NCBI RefSeq assembly: GCF_025024155.1
Contig: NW_026251766.1
Location: 62,001 to 126,000 of the forward strand
DNA: 64,000 bases
From: Gamsiella multidivaricata
Taxonomy: Eukaryota; Mortierellomycota; Mortierellomycetes; Mortierellales; Mortierellaceae
Direction: 5' to 3'
Part shown: positions 1 to 10,340 of the stretch, piece by piece
Position numbering within the stretch: position 1 is the first letter of the stretch
How the letters are laid out: every line of letters begins with the position of its first letter
The notes under the pieces: model-generated
Told to the model about the DNA's origin: nothing
The model's input: the letters and a program-made list of their open reading frames with translations, nothing else
Databases searched by the model: none
Program-made: the position numbers and the translations under genes

Positions 1-48
1 AGAAAAACCAGGCTGGACATGCGCTGACCTGCAAAAGCACCCCAGGCT

Positions 49-970
49 ATGAGGGTCTCTCTCCCGCTCCCGGAGGTGTATGCCGCGTTCTTTTCCGTGC
101 TGGACGACATGCTGGAGGGGCGGTACCTATCTTGGCCATCCCCAGAGAAGCAGCAAGCACATTCACAGAGGATGGCAGAGAAGGGGGTTTTCTGGCTGCG
201 TCGGTTTCGTGGACGGAACAACGGTTCCATTCGCGCAGCGTTCTGTGCATTTCGGCGACGTGGACTACGGTCGGTTTGGCCGCTACTCCTATAACGTTCA
301 AATCGTGTGCGACATGGATCGGAGGATTATCTTCGCCAATATAGGATATTCAGGTAACTCTTCAATCATGAAGACACGTTGGCCTAGCACGCAGAATTCA
401 CATACATCCACTCATACTCTTTTTATTTTGTTCTTTTATATCGCTATTCTTATATGAAGGTCGTTGCCATGACAATTTTGTTTTTGCTCGAACCGACCTC
501 TGGCTGTGAAAAGAGCTCCTAGAGAGTGCCTTATTATGGACTCTATCTATTCAATATCGACTGTCACCGTACCAGTGACCAAGGGCGCTGGCCTTACTGA
601 GGATGAGACCGACTTCAACCGATGGGTCGCAGACGTGTGTGCATGCAACGAGTATTGTGTAGAAATATGGAAGCAGAGTTGGACGTCATTGACCCAGATG
701 CCTCTCAGGATCCGCGGGAAAACATACCAGCAAGATACCGATATAGTTTTGGATTGGATCACAGTGTGTATGATCCTCCACAACTTCTTGATCGAGGAGA
801 GGGAACTTCTGGATGAAGAGTCTTGTATTCTGTTTCGCAGGACATGATCACCTGAGGAACCAGGGATAAACGCAGAGGATGCTCCTCGGCAAGTGGCCGG
901 ACAGCAGTCCAGACAAAGTGTCATGCAAGAGGCACTCCGAGTAGCTCGCCGACAGTATGGAGTTTCTCAC
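49..970 (+). pseudogene. PIF/Harbinger (DDE_Tnp_4, HARBI1-like) transposase remnant
   Basis: A decayed DDE transposase of the PIF/Harbinger superfamily, which in intact form cuts and pastes DNA. Fragments lie in order but in different frames. The first (about 204-360) reads GFVDGTTVPF and then YSYNVQIVCDMDRR, the usual region around the first catalytic Asp and the VNVQAVCD motif. The second (about 610-815) is the C-terminal block ending VCMILHNFLIEE. A tail EALRVARRQYG follows near 925-960. The middle part with the second catalytic Asp is missing or unreadable, and frame changes near 200 and 360 break the gene. It sits head to head with a decayed companion ORF on the other strand, as expected for a two-gene Harbinger element. 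The left end of the element lies outside the window. Assignment to the family is firm; element boundaries are not visible. Confidence 0.8.
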
Positions 971-999
971 GTATGTGTAATAATTATACCCATTGCCGC

Positions 1000-2053
1000 A
1001 ACCATTATTATTGAGTGCTCTTGCCAGTGTCTACCATGTACTTGAACATATCGACTCTCGGTACTCTCGGCTTTCTGCCGGCAGATTCACTTTATTGCTG
1101 TCGCAGGATACTCAGCTCCTCTTGAAATCACATCGTTTCCTTGTCCCGCACCTCTGTCTCGGCCTTCATCTTCTTGTCTTGCATCTCCACTTGGGCTGAC
1201 AGCCCCTTCTCTTGTACACCCAACGCACGACGCCTCAATTCTATTGCCTGCAACTTGGTTTTGGCGACCGACTCCCGCTATTGATTCTTCCGTGAAGAGT
1301 ACAAGTCCGATGCTTGTCCAACAGAGATATACGAGGACGCATCAGAGCCATCACTTTATACACCTGAACTCTTTTGTACGGGGGTGAAGTCATGACGACG
1401 CGTGGTGCGCGTAGAACTGTTGCTTGGCCCTGGGGGTTGCAGAAACCATCCTCCGTAAAATAGGCCCCACAGGCCTCACGAATCTCTCAGGAAATAGAGA
1501 TCGCAGGGCATTAAGTGCGGGCCCATCCGGTTCCTGCTCAGGCGGTTGCAAGACCTTATCGTATGCTGGCCCATACTCCTCCTCATGATCCGAATATCCT
1601 GTCGCGTCCTGTGCTGAGGCTCTTCGTCGTCGTCCCTAGGATCTAGACCATCGTCCCTAGGGTCTAGACCGTTCGTCGCTGTCTCCAGAATATGTATCAT
1701 CGTCATTCGCGCTAGAAAAGGCGGCGGCAAAGGAGCAGCGTGAGGATGATAAGCAACGGCAATATGGGGATAAACACCATTGATTAGTGCAACAAACCTT
1801 GAAATAGCATCAGGACAAGGACGAGGGCCTGGAAGTGCTCCACCATTGCGAATTCCCACAGGATCATGCCTAGGGCCTTTTGAGAACATCTCAGCCAGGA
1901 TTGCGCGCTGGTTGTTGTTGAAGCGATAAACTGGTGTGCGCTATGTTCGCCTCTGCTCTTTTCTTTCCTTCCTTGACATCCCCTTGTGTCGTTTTTTGAT
2001 ACTTTGCTCTCGGACCTACTCGCCTGAGCTGGTGCGTTTCGCTTTGGAGGCAT
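1000..2053 (-). pseudogene. Decayed companion protein of a Harbinger element (Myb/SANT-type partner)
   Basis: Reading leftward from a start at 2053 the protein begins MPPKRNAPAQAS with a basic, Ser/Lys-rich N-terminus. Around 1935 the frame shifts to a stretch with NNNQRAILAEMFSKGP. A charged coiled-coil-like C-terminus (LQAIELRRRALGVQEKG, 1150-1330) follows, with stop codons between the blocks. PIF/Harbinger elements encode a second protein, often Myb/SANT-like with a C-terminal coiled coil, that brings the transposase to DNA. The convergent position next to the transposase relic fits that role, but no clear Myb repeat remains, so the call is by context. Two direct copies of a CGTCCCTAGG-type unit at 1630-1670 add Asp/Arg-rich residues. 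Not expected to make a functional protein. Confidence 0.5.
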
Positions 2054-2208
2054 GCTAGTGAAGTTGATGAAGAAACCAACTTTTCTTCAAAGCAGCCCTT
2101 AGCATTTAGATTTTACTGACTTAGCATATTTGAGTAGGGCCAAAAAAAATAATTATAATAATAATATGCCCTATATTACATGTGTATGTTTTTTCTACTA
2201 AATTAAGC

Positions 2209-3982
2209 TTATATCAAATACTTGACGAATCTCTTCCAGGCTGGTCCATGGGGCCTCATATCCTCCTTGTCGGATTCCGTAGGGATGAAACGGCCCGTGT
2301 CAAGGTCGGCCTTTTCAGCCTTGATGAATTTGGTCTTGTTGATGACCTTGTAAGAGATGAAGAGACATGCAGAGCAGACCCATGGGAACCAGGCACCCAA
2401 GATATGCTGCACGTACGCATCGCGTGCAGCGTGGTACGCTGTCAGCTGCTCAGGCGTAGCTCCAGCGCCAGGATTCGTGGGAGGGTTGATGAGTGAGAGG
2501 TACCAGGTGGCGATGATGATGCAGACACCGATGAAGGTGGCAACCATGTTGCCATAGGGATATCCCCATGAAACATAGGGGAGATCGACCACAGGCCGGT
2601 CCTGAGCCTTCCAGCAGTAGCGGAAGCGGAAATGAAGGAGGAGGATCAAGATCCAAGACTGGAAAATGATGGAGCCAATGAGGGAGACGAACCACCTGAA
2701 GGCCACACCGGAACCGACAAAGATTGTGATCAGCGACAGGCATGAGCAAACTGTGACGATAGCCAGAGCCACCAGGGGCACACCGCGAGAATTGGTGTAA
2801 CCGATCGACTTGTGCGCCCAACCGTTGCGGGAGAGCGACAGAAGCACGCGAGTTGCAATGTAGAAATCAGAGTTGATGGCCGAGAAAACCGAGGTGAAGA
2901 CGACAGCATTCATGTAGTTGGCTGCAGCGTTGATTCCAGCCTTGGCAAATACGATGGTAAAGGGGGCGGTTGCGGCGGATTCGCTGCTGTTGACGAGGTC
3001 GGGATCGTCGTTGGGGATGATGGAACCAAGCAAGAAGATCGAGATGATGTAGAAAAATGCAATGCGGAGCATGACAGTCTTGACTGCCATGGGGACGTGT
3101 TTGTGAGGGTTGCGGGACTCGGCAGCGGTGATAGCGGTCATTTCTGTACCGCCGTACGCATAACCGACTGAGACCAAAGTGGTGATGAAGCCTATGAAGC
3201 CGCCTTTGAAGGGCGCACCATCGATATGCCAGGCGCTCATACCGTAGTTGACTCCACCGATAACACCGGCATCGACAAGGATACCACAGATGATGAACAT
3301 GACAATGGTGACAACCTTGAGGACCGAGAACCAGTACTCGAGCTCACCATATGCCTTGACACCAGCCAAGTTGATGACGACCATAAGCAGGATGATCATA
3401 AGGGGTACGGCCCAGTCTGGGAACTTTGAGTCTTTAGGCAACCAGAAGCTGACGATGACAGCAGAGGCAGCCAGCTCTGCAGGGATAGTCAGAGCCCAGT
3501 TGATGAAGTACATCCAGCTCATCTGGAACGAGAGCGCCTCGTCAAAGACGCGTCCACCCCAGGCGTTGAAGGCACCAGGCAGAGGAAGCAGCGTGGCAAT
3601 CTCACCAATCGCCTGGCACACAAACACCAGCCATATACCTATGATAACATAGGCAAGCACTATTTTTATTGATCGAGATAAAAGTGTTAAGAAGCGATCG
3701 ACCTTTGGATCGGAAACGCATACCGGACTTTATTGCGAAGAAAAGGCGGTACTTACAAGCACCTCCTGGACCAGAGGTAGCGATTGTGCTGCCCGAGGTC
3801 AAAAAGAGACCTGTGCCGATGGTACCGGAGATGGCGATCATGATCATATGGCGGAGGCGAAGATCACGCTTAAGACCCTCCTGCTCTGGAGCGAGCGCCT
3901 CATGGTGTGTGAGGCCCTGCATCTGATCCATTTCGTACTTGTCGCCCAAGTCGCTGTCGAACTCATAGTATGACATGGCCAT
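2209..3982 (-). CDS. Amino-acid permease, YAT/APC family (copy 1)
   Basis: A plasma-membrane amino-acid/proton symporter of the fungal YAT family (related to Gap1/Lyp1/Can1). There are two exons, 3757-3982 and 2209-3659, with a 97-base GT-AG intron (3660-3756), giving 558 residues, the usual family length. The start MAMSYYEF gives a hydrophilic cytosolic N-terminus of about 45 residues. TM1 carries the family signature SGTIGTGLFLTSG, and the splice join gives GPGGALLAYVIIGIW. TM2-TM3 contain GEIATLLPLPGAF and the family stretch MSWMYFINW. The remaining hydrophobic segments continue to about residue 510, ending in a short charged tail. Substrate specificity cannot be read from sequence. A GATAAG motif lies about 90 bases upstream of the start, compatible with nitrogen control but not proof of it. 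A near-identical second copy lies 34 kb away on the same strand. Confidence 0.93.
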
Positions 3983-6821
3983 AGGATATTATATGATGTG
4001 TGTTTGTTGTGTATGTACGAAGGTGTCGTTGTAGGAGAATGGTAGGAGAATTAGGAACGTATAGAGAGATAAGCGGTAGTAAGCGAAGGGAATTAAGGTA
4101 TGGATAGGGGTATCATCGACTCAAGTCAGGACAAAGTCTAAGAGGAAATGGGCTGTAAAGACGCGGCAGGGGCCGTCTTTTTAAAAGGTGTGCTGCGTCT
4201 TTCCGTTAAAGTTAAATGAACGGATAGAATAAGATTGGACAACAGGATGGGTATGCTCATTTTGAGTTATCGCCCTTTTTTGCTTTTTGCCTCTTGGCCT
4301 CTTTCTTCTGTACGTTTTAAAAAAAAGAAAAGAAAAAAACGTGGGGTATTGAAGAAGAAAAGCAAAAGAGCAATTCGTTGATGAGCAAGACCATGGCGAA
4401 ACGCTAGAAGAGAGGAGAATTATGATGACATCTGAATTTTAAAATGCCTCGTCCCTGCAGGTCCCTCATTGACACCAATGGCTTTGTTTCTATGATCTAT
4501 TGGGACACTCAGGGACAATAAATAGATTGCGGCTTTACTTCATCGATTCAAATGTACACAAGCCCATACCAAAGTGAAAGTAGAACATACAGTTGCCTTC
4601 TAGATGGTGTTTTAGAAACCTTCGCTCGCCTTCAGCATTAGCGTCGGTTTCTGCGTCTGTGCCTTCTGTGTGCCTTCCGTGAGCTTTCCAAGTAAAGGCT
4701 TTCTGTTAAAACCATCCTTCTTCTTCCTTAGCAGCTACATTCTAAAAGGGAGCATAATGAATAGTATAGCAAAGCGTAAGGGTAGCTTAGATGAAAGTAC
4801 ATTTGTGTAAGAAGCTGCACACCGGTTGACCGGTTGACCGGTTGTGGTAGATCACGCTGGGGCCATGGATGTCAGTTCATTGTGTGTGCATTTATTCCTA
4901 GCAAGTCTCAAATAGAGGAAAGAGGCCTTTTCTGTTGTATTTCGACCAGCTGGATTGCATGATATCAAAGACAAGCGAAGGATATGACAGCTTTTGTTCT
5001 ATCTTGAACGTAGTCGCCTTGCTGTACCTTAACCTAGACGGCAGTCATTTTTAGTCCCCGCCGATCAGACCTTGCTGCTCGGCATGGACTATCTGTCCTA
5101 TAGCATGCGCTGTTGTTGCTACTTTCGCCCTGCTGACCGCAGAAATCGCCAAAACGGCACCCTTGGCTCTCATACGTTTCTCAATTGCCCTTTCTGCTCA
5201 CTATTAGCGCTACTATTTTGCGCCGTAAGGCCTAAGCGCTTCAGGTTAAGATTATAGCCACTCCTCCTTGGAAACCCAAAGAGTGTGCCGTCCTGGGACA
5301 TAGTTTTCTAATATGTGAAATCATGAGCCAGGCGGGGTTCATGAAGCGGATAGTCTATCGGTAGGTGCGACGCAAAATGAAATTCCTTTATAAATCCAGG
5401 TCTTTTAGACACCCACATGGCTGCCCTCTACCCAGGACTAAGGACCACGAAACCCGCTCTGTCAACAGAGTTTTCGCCTCGGCACTCGGGATACTTCTTC
5501 TTGGCCTGCCGGAAATTTGTTCTGCTCTCATAGCTTACAGGGAGGCACATTCCTACCAATCTACCCCACATCCGCATCTTATTCGCCCACTTCCCCCCCT
5601 CCACGCATCCAACCTACTCCACACTCGCCAAAACTGGAACGCTGAGACGGTGTGGACGACTAGATCCATCACCAACCTGGGGGCGACTCTACAGAACAAA
5701 GCAAGTTGCCATAGATGGCAATTCTGGACAGTTCGACTATCTCAGACTGGGACTAACCATTTGGCTGTTAGCTGGCTCGAAAAAATAATGAATCAAGTTT
5801 TGGCTGTGAAACGGTTCTTTCACCTGCAAAATAGGTCGTGAATCATTTCATTAGCTTTGGACGAAATACATCACTCCTTGCTATATTCTTCTGAGCTGTG
5901 TCGGCTCATGCTACCCCGCGCCCCATTTTAGTGCGACCCTATTCCTCCGTTTAATGAGCTGTATGGGGCATCCGGTTGATCGACAGCTTGTGCACCCACC
6001 GTTCTTGACACTGGACGGATAGACCATTTCGGAAAACGACCCTTCGTAGATATTAAAGGTTTGTGTCTTTCATGATTATATTTGTTCTCCAACAACAGCC
6101 TAATTCCAACAGTACTCGTGGGAACAACCAATACATCCTCCTAGCACTCTCAGGCCATATCGGAAACCGGCGCAGTTGTCGACCCTGATCTCCTTATCAT
6201 CACTTCTAATTTCTCTGCTTGGGCGCTTGTCGAGACCCTCGATGCTAAGGACATCTCTTTTGTGTATTCATGGTGCTACTCTCCTGCTTTGCTCGCATAC
6301 GCCGATGTCAAATGGGAGGGGTATTCCCTGTGGCGTAATTTTTTTTTTTTTCATACATTTGTGAATGGGGTACGTGCCAAACTCAAAATAGCATATGGTT
6401 GAGGGAGAATACCTCTCCAAGATATTTGTACTATCAACGCCCTTTTCTGTGTGGTGTGCACAAAAAGCCGATGGCCCTAAGAGATCCGGACCCACTTAGA
6501 GGCGAATTGTTCTTTGTGAAATAAAAACGTATGTAGGGCCTCTTTTCTACTCCGTTGTTTAAGCGATGCAATACATTCCTCCCTGTAGCAATAAGAAACA
6601 ATTCCGTGCATGCGCAGACTTCCTCCTCTGATCTCTTCATTCACAAGGTTGTCTGGGCAACGTGTCCTCTACCTCTCTAAATCAGAGCCCTATTCAGCAG
6701 CGAATAGAGATATTAAATACGTATTCGATCATACGAGCCTGTACTGTACCTGGCCCACACACGTTATCAGCAGGATCGACTATCGACTGCGCGCTCCTCG
6801 GATATATGGGATAGGGTCCTC
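3983..6821. other. Gene-poor stretch between permease copy 1 and a transposase relic
   Basis: Nearly 2.8 kb with no recognisable gene on either strand. The part next to the permease (3983-4260) is its promoter and 5' leader. It shares short blocks with the region upstream of permease copy 2, including the 50 bases before the start and a CGTTAA...GTTAAATGA motif near 4203. A tandem repeat of CCGGTTGA lies at 4821-4844. The reading frame at 5365-5841 has no domain, biased composition or neighbour that supports a protein. Confidence 0.6.
4821..4844. repeat. Tandem CCGGTTGA octamer repeat
   Basis: Three head-to-tail copies of CCGGTTGA, the last ending in CCGGTTG, in otherwise non-repetitive intergenic DNA. 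Each unit carries a CCGG core, so the array could bind a factor repeatedly, but no function is visible. Confidence 0.7.
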
Positions 6822-7830
6822 ATGGAATACGATCCGGATCACTTCAGGGACTGTATCAGATTTACGCCAAATCAGTTTAATCTCGTCAAAGGTTTGATCG
6901 AAGGAAACAGACGCTTCCAAAGCAAGGATGGAGACACGCCGCAAGCTGGCGTCGATACACGGCTCAAGGTCGCTCTATTTCGCCTTGGTACACGTGGAGT
7001 TTCTATCCCAAAAGTTTCACTTCATTTTGGTGTCGGTCGAGGATCTGTCCCACGTTTTCACCTGGCGTTGGATCTTGCGATAGAAGAGTTGGCGCTTCGG
7101 TACATAGTATGGCCAGGAGAAACTAGGGAGGTGGAAATCAGTCGTTGGTTCCGGAAAAACAAGCACTTTCCAAATGCGATCGGGACTGTTGATGGTGTGC
7201 CGTTCCCCTTTCAAGATGCCCCATCGCTTGATCCCAAATCATGGATAACTCGAGAGTGCGACTGTGCTATGGGAGCCACTGCTGTTTGCGACCACCAAGG
7301 CATCATCACGTTCTTCACCACCGGCTATGTTGGATCTATGCATGATCCCCAAGCATACAAGTACTCGGACATCTACATACAAAAAATCCCGACTGGTGAT
7401 CAAGCAAGGTTTAATACACTCCATGGTTCTGCGCGTGTCAAGATCGAGCATGTTTAAACTCAAGTTCTAATAATTACAGAATTTACCTTTCAAGATCAAG
7501 GGGTTAAAGGATGTGAGAAGGGCATCCATATGGATCATGGCACGTGTAGTTCTCCTTAGCATCATAAGATTTGAAGCAGAAGAAGTAGAAGCTGCTCAAG
7601 TTCGGGGGCTGCCGCTCTAGATCTTATTAATGACTATGATGATGAAGAGGAGGAAGAAGAGGACGAGAACGAGGCAGTAATACATGATAGGCGAGAGGGA
7701 AGTGCAAAGAAGGAGCTGCTGAAAGTCGAAGTGCTTCAAACGCTCGAAGATGATAGACAACAAGGACACAGCGTACCCCTCCCTCGCACACGCCAATGCA
7801 GCCTGCGCGCATTAAAAAAAAAGAAAAAAA
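6822..7830 (+). pseudogene. PIF/Harbinger HARBI1-like transposase, inactivated by deletion, frameshift and nonsense codons
   Basis: The frame opens at 6822 and keeps a good HARBI1-like N-terminus: a helix-turn-helix region (VSLHFGVGRGSVPRF) at about residues 65-80, then IGTVDGVPFPFQDAP with the first catalytic Asp, and the TAVCDHQGIITFF / GSMHDPQAYKYSDIY block with the second. After residue about 190 it jumps to FNTLHGSARVKIEHV, so the segment normally carrying the ADSAYPL-type motif is deleted. A one-base frame change at about 7455 is followed by tandem TAA stops (7471-7476). The C-terminal IKGLKDVRRASIWIMA and an acidic tail ending KKELLKVEVLQTLE are still readable to about 7830. The copy is less decayed than the one at 49-970 but clearly dead. 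No terminal inverted repeats were found by eye. Confidence 0.85.
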
Positions 7831-8346
7831 AAGAAGCCATTCGCATACGCCCAGCAAAGGGGATGAGTGGTCGTCTATTGTAACCGTGTACCCCCGCCTT
7901 GACTCATCCATGGGAGAACTGAAAACTCCGCTTGTAGGATAGACTATGATGTACATACGGTGCCAGACACCTCGCATGGCCATACTCAGCCCTACTACTT
8001 TGTCCCCTCCTTATCATCAAAACGATGGGAGAGGACAGATTGCTCATTACGTGTTGAAGTACTAGTTCCTACCATTGGTTCTTTTTTTTCTTTTTTTTTT
8101 TTTTTTTTTCTTTTTTGATGGGGAGGGGGGACCCGATTGTGGTCAACTCGCGACCAGAGACTGAATACTTCCAGAGATTATCATATACAAACAATTGCAT
8201 GAGGGGGAGATAGCCTAGAGAGGACGTTGAACACCTGGTCCCGTTGACTCACGATGACCGTGGGAACGGCTGCAAGATCCAGTATACAGTATAAAACAGA
8301 GAGCACAGCTGCTGTATGTTCCTCACCCAACTCTTTAACGCCCCTC
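7831..8346. other. Upstream region of THI5
   Basis: About 500 bases between the transposase relic and the THI5 start. It holds a T-rich tract (8083-8117) and then a leader of roughly 200 bases. The frame is open upstream of the chosen start to 8254, but that extension is unlike the family. I looked for a TPP aptamer here because ascomycete NMT1 genes have one in the 5' UTR; the CTGAGA and CCTGCGAAGGGA cores are absent. Confidence 0.5.
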
Positions 8347-9451
8347 ATGTCGACTGATAAAATCACTTGCTTACTGAACTGGCACGCTACGCCGTATCAT
8401 CTTCCTCTCTTTTTAGCGGAGAAGCTCGACTTCTTCACACAAGAAGGTGTCAAGGTCGCTATCCTCGAGCCCAACAACCCTTCTGATGTGACGGAGATCA
8501 TTGGTTCCGGCAAGGTGGACCTGGGCTGCAAGGCCATGATCCACACCATCGCTGGAAAGGCCAGGGGCTTCCCGATCAAGTCAATTGGCACTTTCTTGGA
8601 CGAGCCCTTCACGGGTGTGGTGTACATTGCCTCCAAGAGCGGAATCACGACCGAGTTCGAGAGCTTGCGCGGCAAGCGCATTGGCTACGTTGGCGAGTTT
8701 GGCAAGATCCAGCTGGACGAGTTGACCCGCCACTACGGCATGACTCCAGAGGATTACACGGCCGTTCGCGTCGGTATGAACGTCACCGGCGCCATCATCC
8801 GTGGCGAGATCGATGCTGGTATCGGTCTCGAAAACGTCCAGATGGTTGAGCTCGAGGAATGGTCCGTTCAACAGGGCCGTTCTCGCGACGATGTTCGAAT
8901 GCTGCGTATTGACGAGCTTGCTGATCTGGGATGCTGCTGCTTCTGCTCGGTAATGTCCCCTCTGCACATCCCTTCGTTTCCCTCTATTTATTCCTTTCCT
9001 ACAAAATTCTAATCCGAATCCCTCTTAGATCCTGTTCATCGGTAACGAGACGTTCATCCAGAACAACCCCGAGAAGGTTACGGCTTTCATGAAGGCAGTG
9101 AAACGGGCGACGGACTACATGTTTGCGCAGCCGGCCGCGGCCTATGAACTGTTTGTGGAGATGAAGCCCCACATGCACAGCGAGGTGAACCGCAAGATAT
9201 TCCAGCGATCATTCCGCTACATGTCGCACGACTTGAAGAACGTGCAGCGCGACTGGGACAAGGTTACCAAGTACTGCAAGCGCCTAGGAATCGTGGACGA
9301 CAGCTTTGTTCAGAACCAGACAAACGAGTTCCTGTCCTGGCCTAAGGAACCCGAGTCGCCTGCAGGATTTGTTAACCCGACTGTCGATACGGGCGTGTTG
9401 GCGAAGGTCCCTCACAGTTCTGCGGTGGCTCCTGTAGCCATCCGAGCCTGA
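8347..9451 (+). CDS. THI5: 4-amino-5-hydroxymethyl-2-methylpyrimidine phosphate synthase (thiamine pyrimidine)
   Basis: Thi5/NMT1 makes the HMP-phosphate half of thiamine from its own active-site histidine and pyridoxal phosphate, so it is a single-turnover enzyme that depends on iron. Two exons, 8347-8949 and 9029-9451, joined in phase 0 across a 79-base intron, give 341 residues; the yeast enzyme is 340. The start [18 protein letters not shown] matches the family N-terminus. The PLP lysine (K62) and substrate histidine (H66) are present in GCKAMIH, and the Cys-rich CCCFC motif is at residues 196-200, immediately before the intron. All key residues are intact. The fold is a periplasmic-binding-protein-like bilobal domain; the protein is cytosolic. 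A TPP aptamer and polyadenylation signal follow in the 3' UTR, so expression is probably repressed by thiamine. Confidence 0.97.
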
Positions 9452-9461
9452 GTAGGACAAG

Positions 9462-9636
9462 GTAAAAATCTTTTTGGGTACGTACTTTTTTTTTTGCCCG
9501 CCTGAGATGCATTCCGTCATTGCGAAAACTGATACTAACCGTTTCTCTACTTCTTTGATTCTCCTGCCGCACTGCTTACTATGGATATTGCCTGGGATCC
9601 AAACCTGCCCAATTCCTTCGGCGTGCAATAACATAG
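9462..9636 (+). other. Probable 3' UTR intron of THI5
   Basis: A donor AAG|GTAAAA lies 11 bases after the THI5 stop (a second candidate, GTACGT, is at 9478). A perfect branch-point sequence TACTAAC at 9533-9539 is followed by a pyrimidine-rich run. There is then no AG dinucleotide until CATAG ending at 9636, about 95 bases later. This AG-free zone is what an intron with a distant acceptor would need. The acceptor lies six bases before the P1 helix of the TPP aptamer. A second possible acceptor (9652-9653) lies at the base of that helix. Confidence 0.6.
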
Positions 9637-9641
9637 ACTAT

Positions 9642-9748
9642 GGTCAACGCTAGGGGTGTCCGTGTCTGCTGTGAAAGGCATTCTACGTGACTGAGATTAC
9701 ACTCTCATTACCTGATCAGGGTCATGCCTGCGAAGGGAAGCGTTGACC
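9642..9748 (+). promoter_or_regulatory. TPP riboswitch aptamer in the THI5 3' UTR
   Basis: This RNA element binds thiamine pyrophosphate. P1 is a perfect 10-bp helix: GGTCAACGCT (9642-9651) pairs with AGCGTTGACC (9739-9748). The conserved cores follow in order: AGGGGTGTCC (P2 5' side), ACTGAGATTACAC (J3-2, thiamine pyrimidine-binding CUGAGA) and ACCTGATCAGG...CCTGCGAAGGGA (P4/P5 with the pyrophosphate-binding GCGAAGGGA). P5 pairs CAGG with CCTG around GTCATG; the consensus loop is AUAAUG, so two bases differ. P3 is the variable arm. AATAAA at 9801-9806 places the element in the THI5 3' UTR, and the next gene has its own TATA-like sequence near 10206. This differs from the 5' UTR intron position known from Neurospora NMT1/THI4. 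Confidence 0.92.
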
Positions 9749-9800
9749 AGTCTCAACTATGCACTATGTTCTATCTCAAGAGTCTCAGCATGCTTTATTG

Positions 9801-9806
9801 AATAAA
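9801..9806 (+). terminator. Polyadenylation signal for THI5
   Basis: A canonical AATAAA about 350 bases after the THI5 stop and 53 bases after the TPP aptamer. It is the first such hexamer downstream of the stop codon, so the aptamer would be part of the mature or alternatively processed THI5 message. Confidence 0.55.
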
Positions 9807-10340
9807 ACCAAGTTGCCTCGATGATGTTACTATGCACATTCTGAAGCGGATGACCCCCTCTCCACCTTGTCTGGAAGCAGATGATGCGGCAGCCAGAGTC
9901 GATTAGGGTTCTTTGTCCACATTGCGTCAAGGACAGAGGAAAGAGCATTGCGCTTACACTCTCGTCCTCCTGTTGTCATTGCAGCCCAGTACGTGAAAAA
10001 GATATCCCGAAAAGGAGTGCGGCAGGCGCGTTAAGGTTGGGCGGCCCCTCGAGCTCACGTCCATTTCCCCGGCCAGGCGGATCAGCGCCACTCAGCCGCC
10101 CTGCAGGATCGCCACAGACTGAACCTGGCCAATGGGCAGGCGCTCCCCCCGCTGAGGGATTTTCCCCTATTGAGACAGCGGGCCTCGTGTCTCACCCCGC
10201 ACTCGTTTTTATATCTCCACAAACACCCGTTCCCCCCTCTGCCCTCCATCCTCGGCTTTACACAGCATCTTCACCCTCCCCACACAGCACCTCCACTCCT
10301 ACACAGCAGCCTCACTCCCCCCCCCACACACCCATCCCCC

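Noticed and set aside
2135..2173. TAGGGC ... GCCCTA inverted repeat around an A/T-rich spacer as a transposon end
   Set aside because: Only six base pairs, and the matching far end of the Harbinger element is outside the window. It could equally be a 3' end hairpin of the permease message.
5365..5841. A 158-residue open frame as a gene
   Set aside because: No domain, no codon bias like its neighbours, no splice or promoter support; consistent with chance.
8120..8346. A TPP riboswitch in the THI5 5' leader
   Set aside because: Expected from ascomycete NMT1 genes, but neither the CTGAGA core nor the GCGAAGGGA-type core is there.
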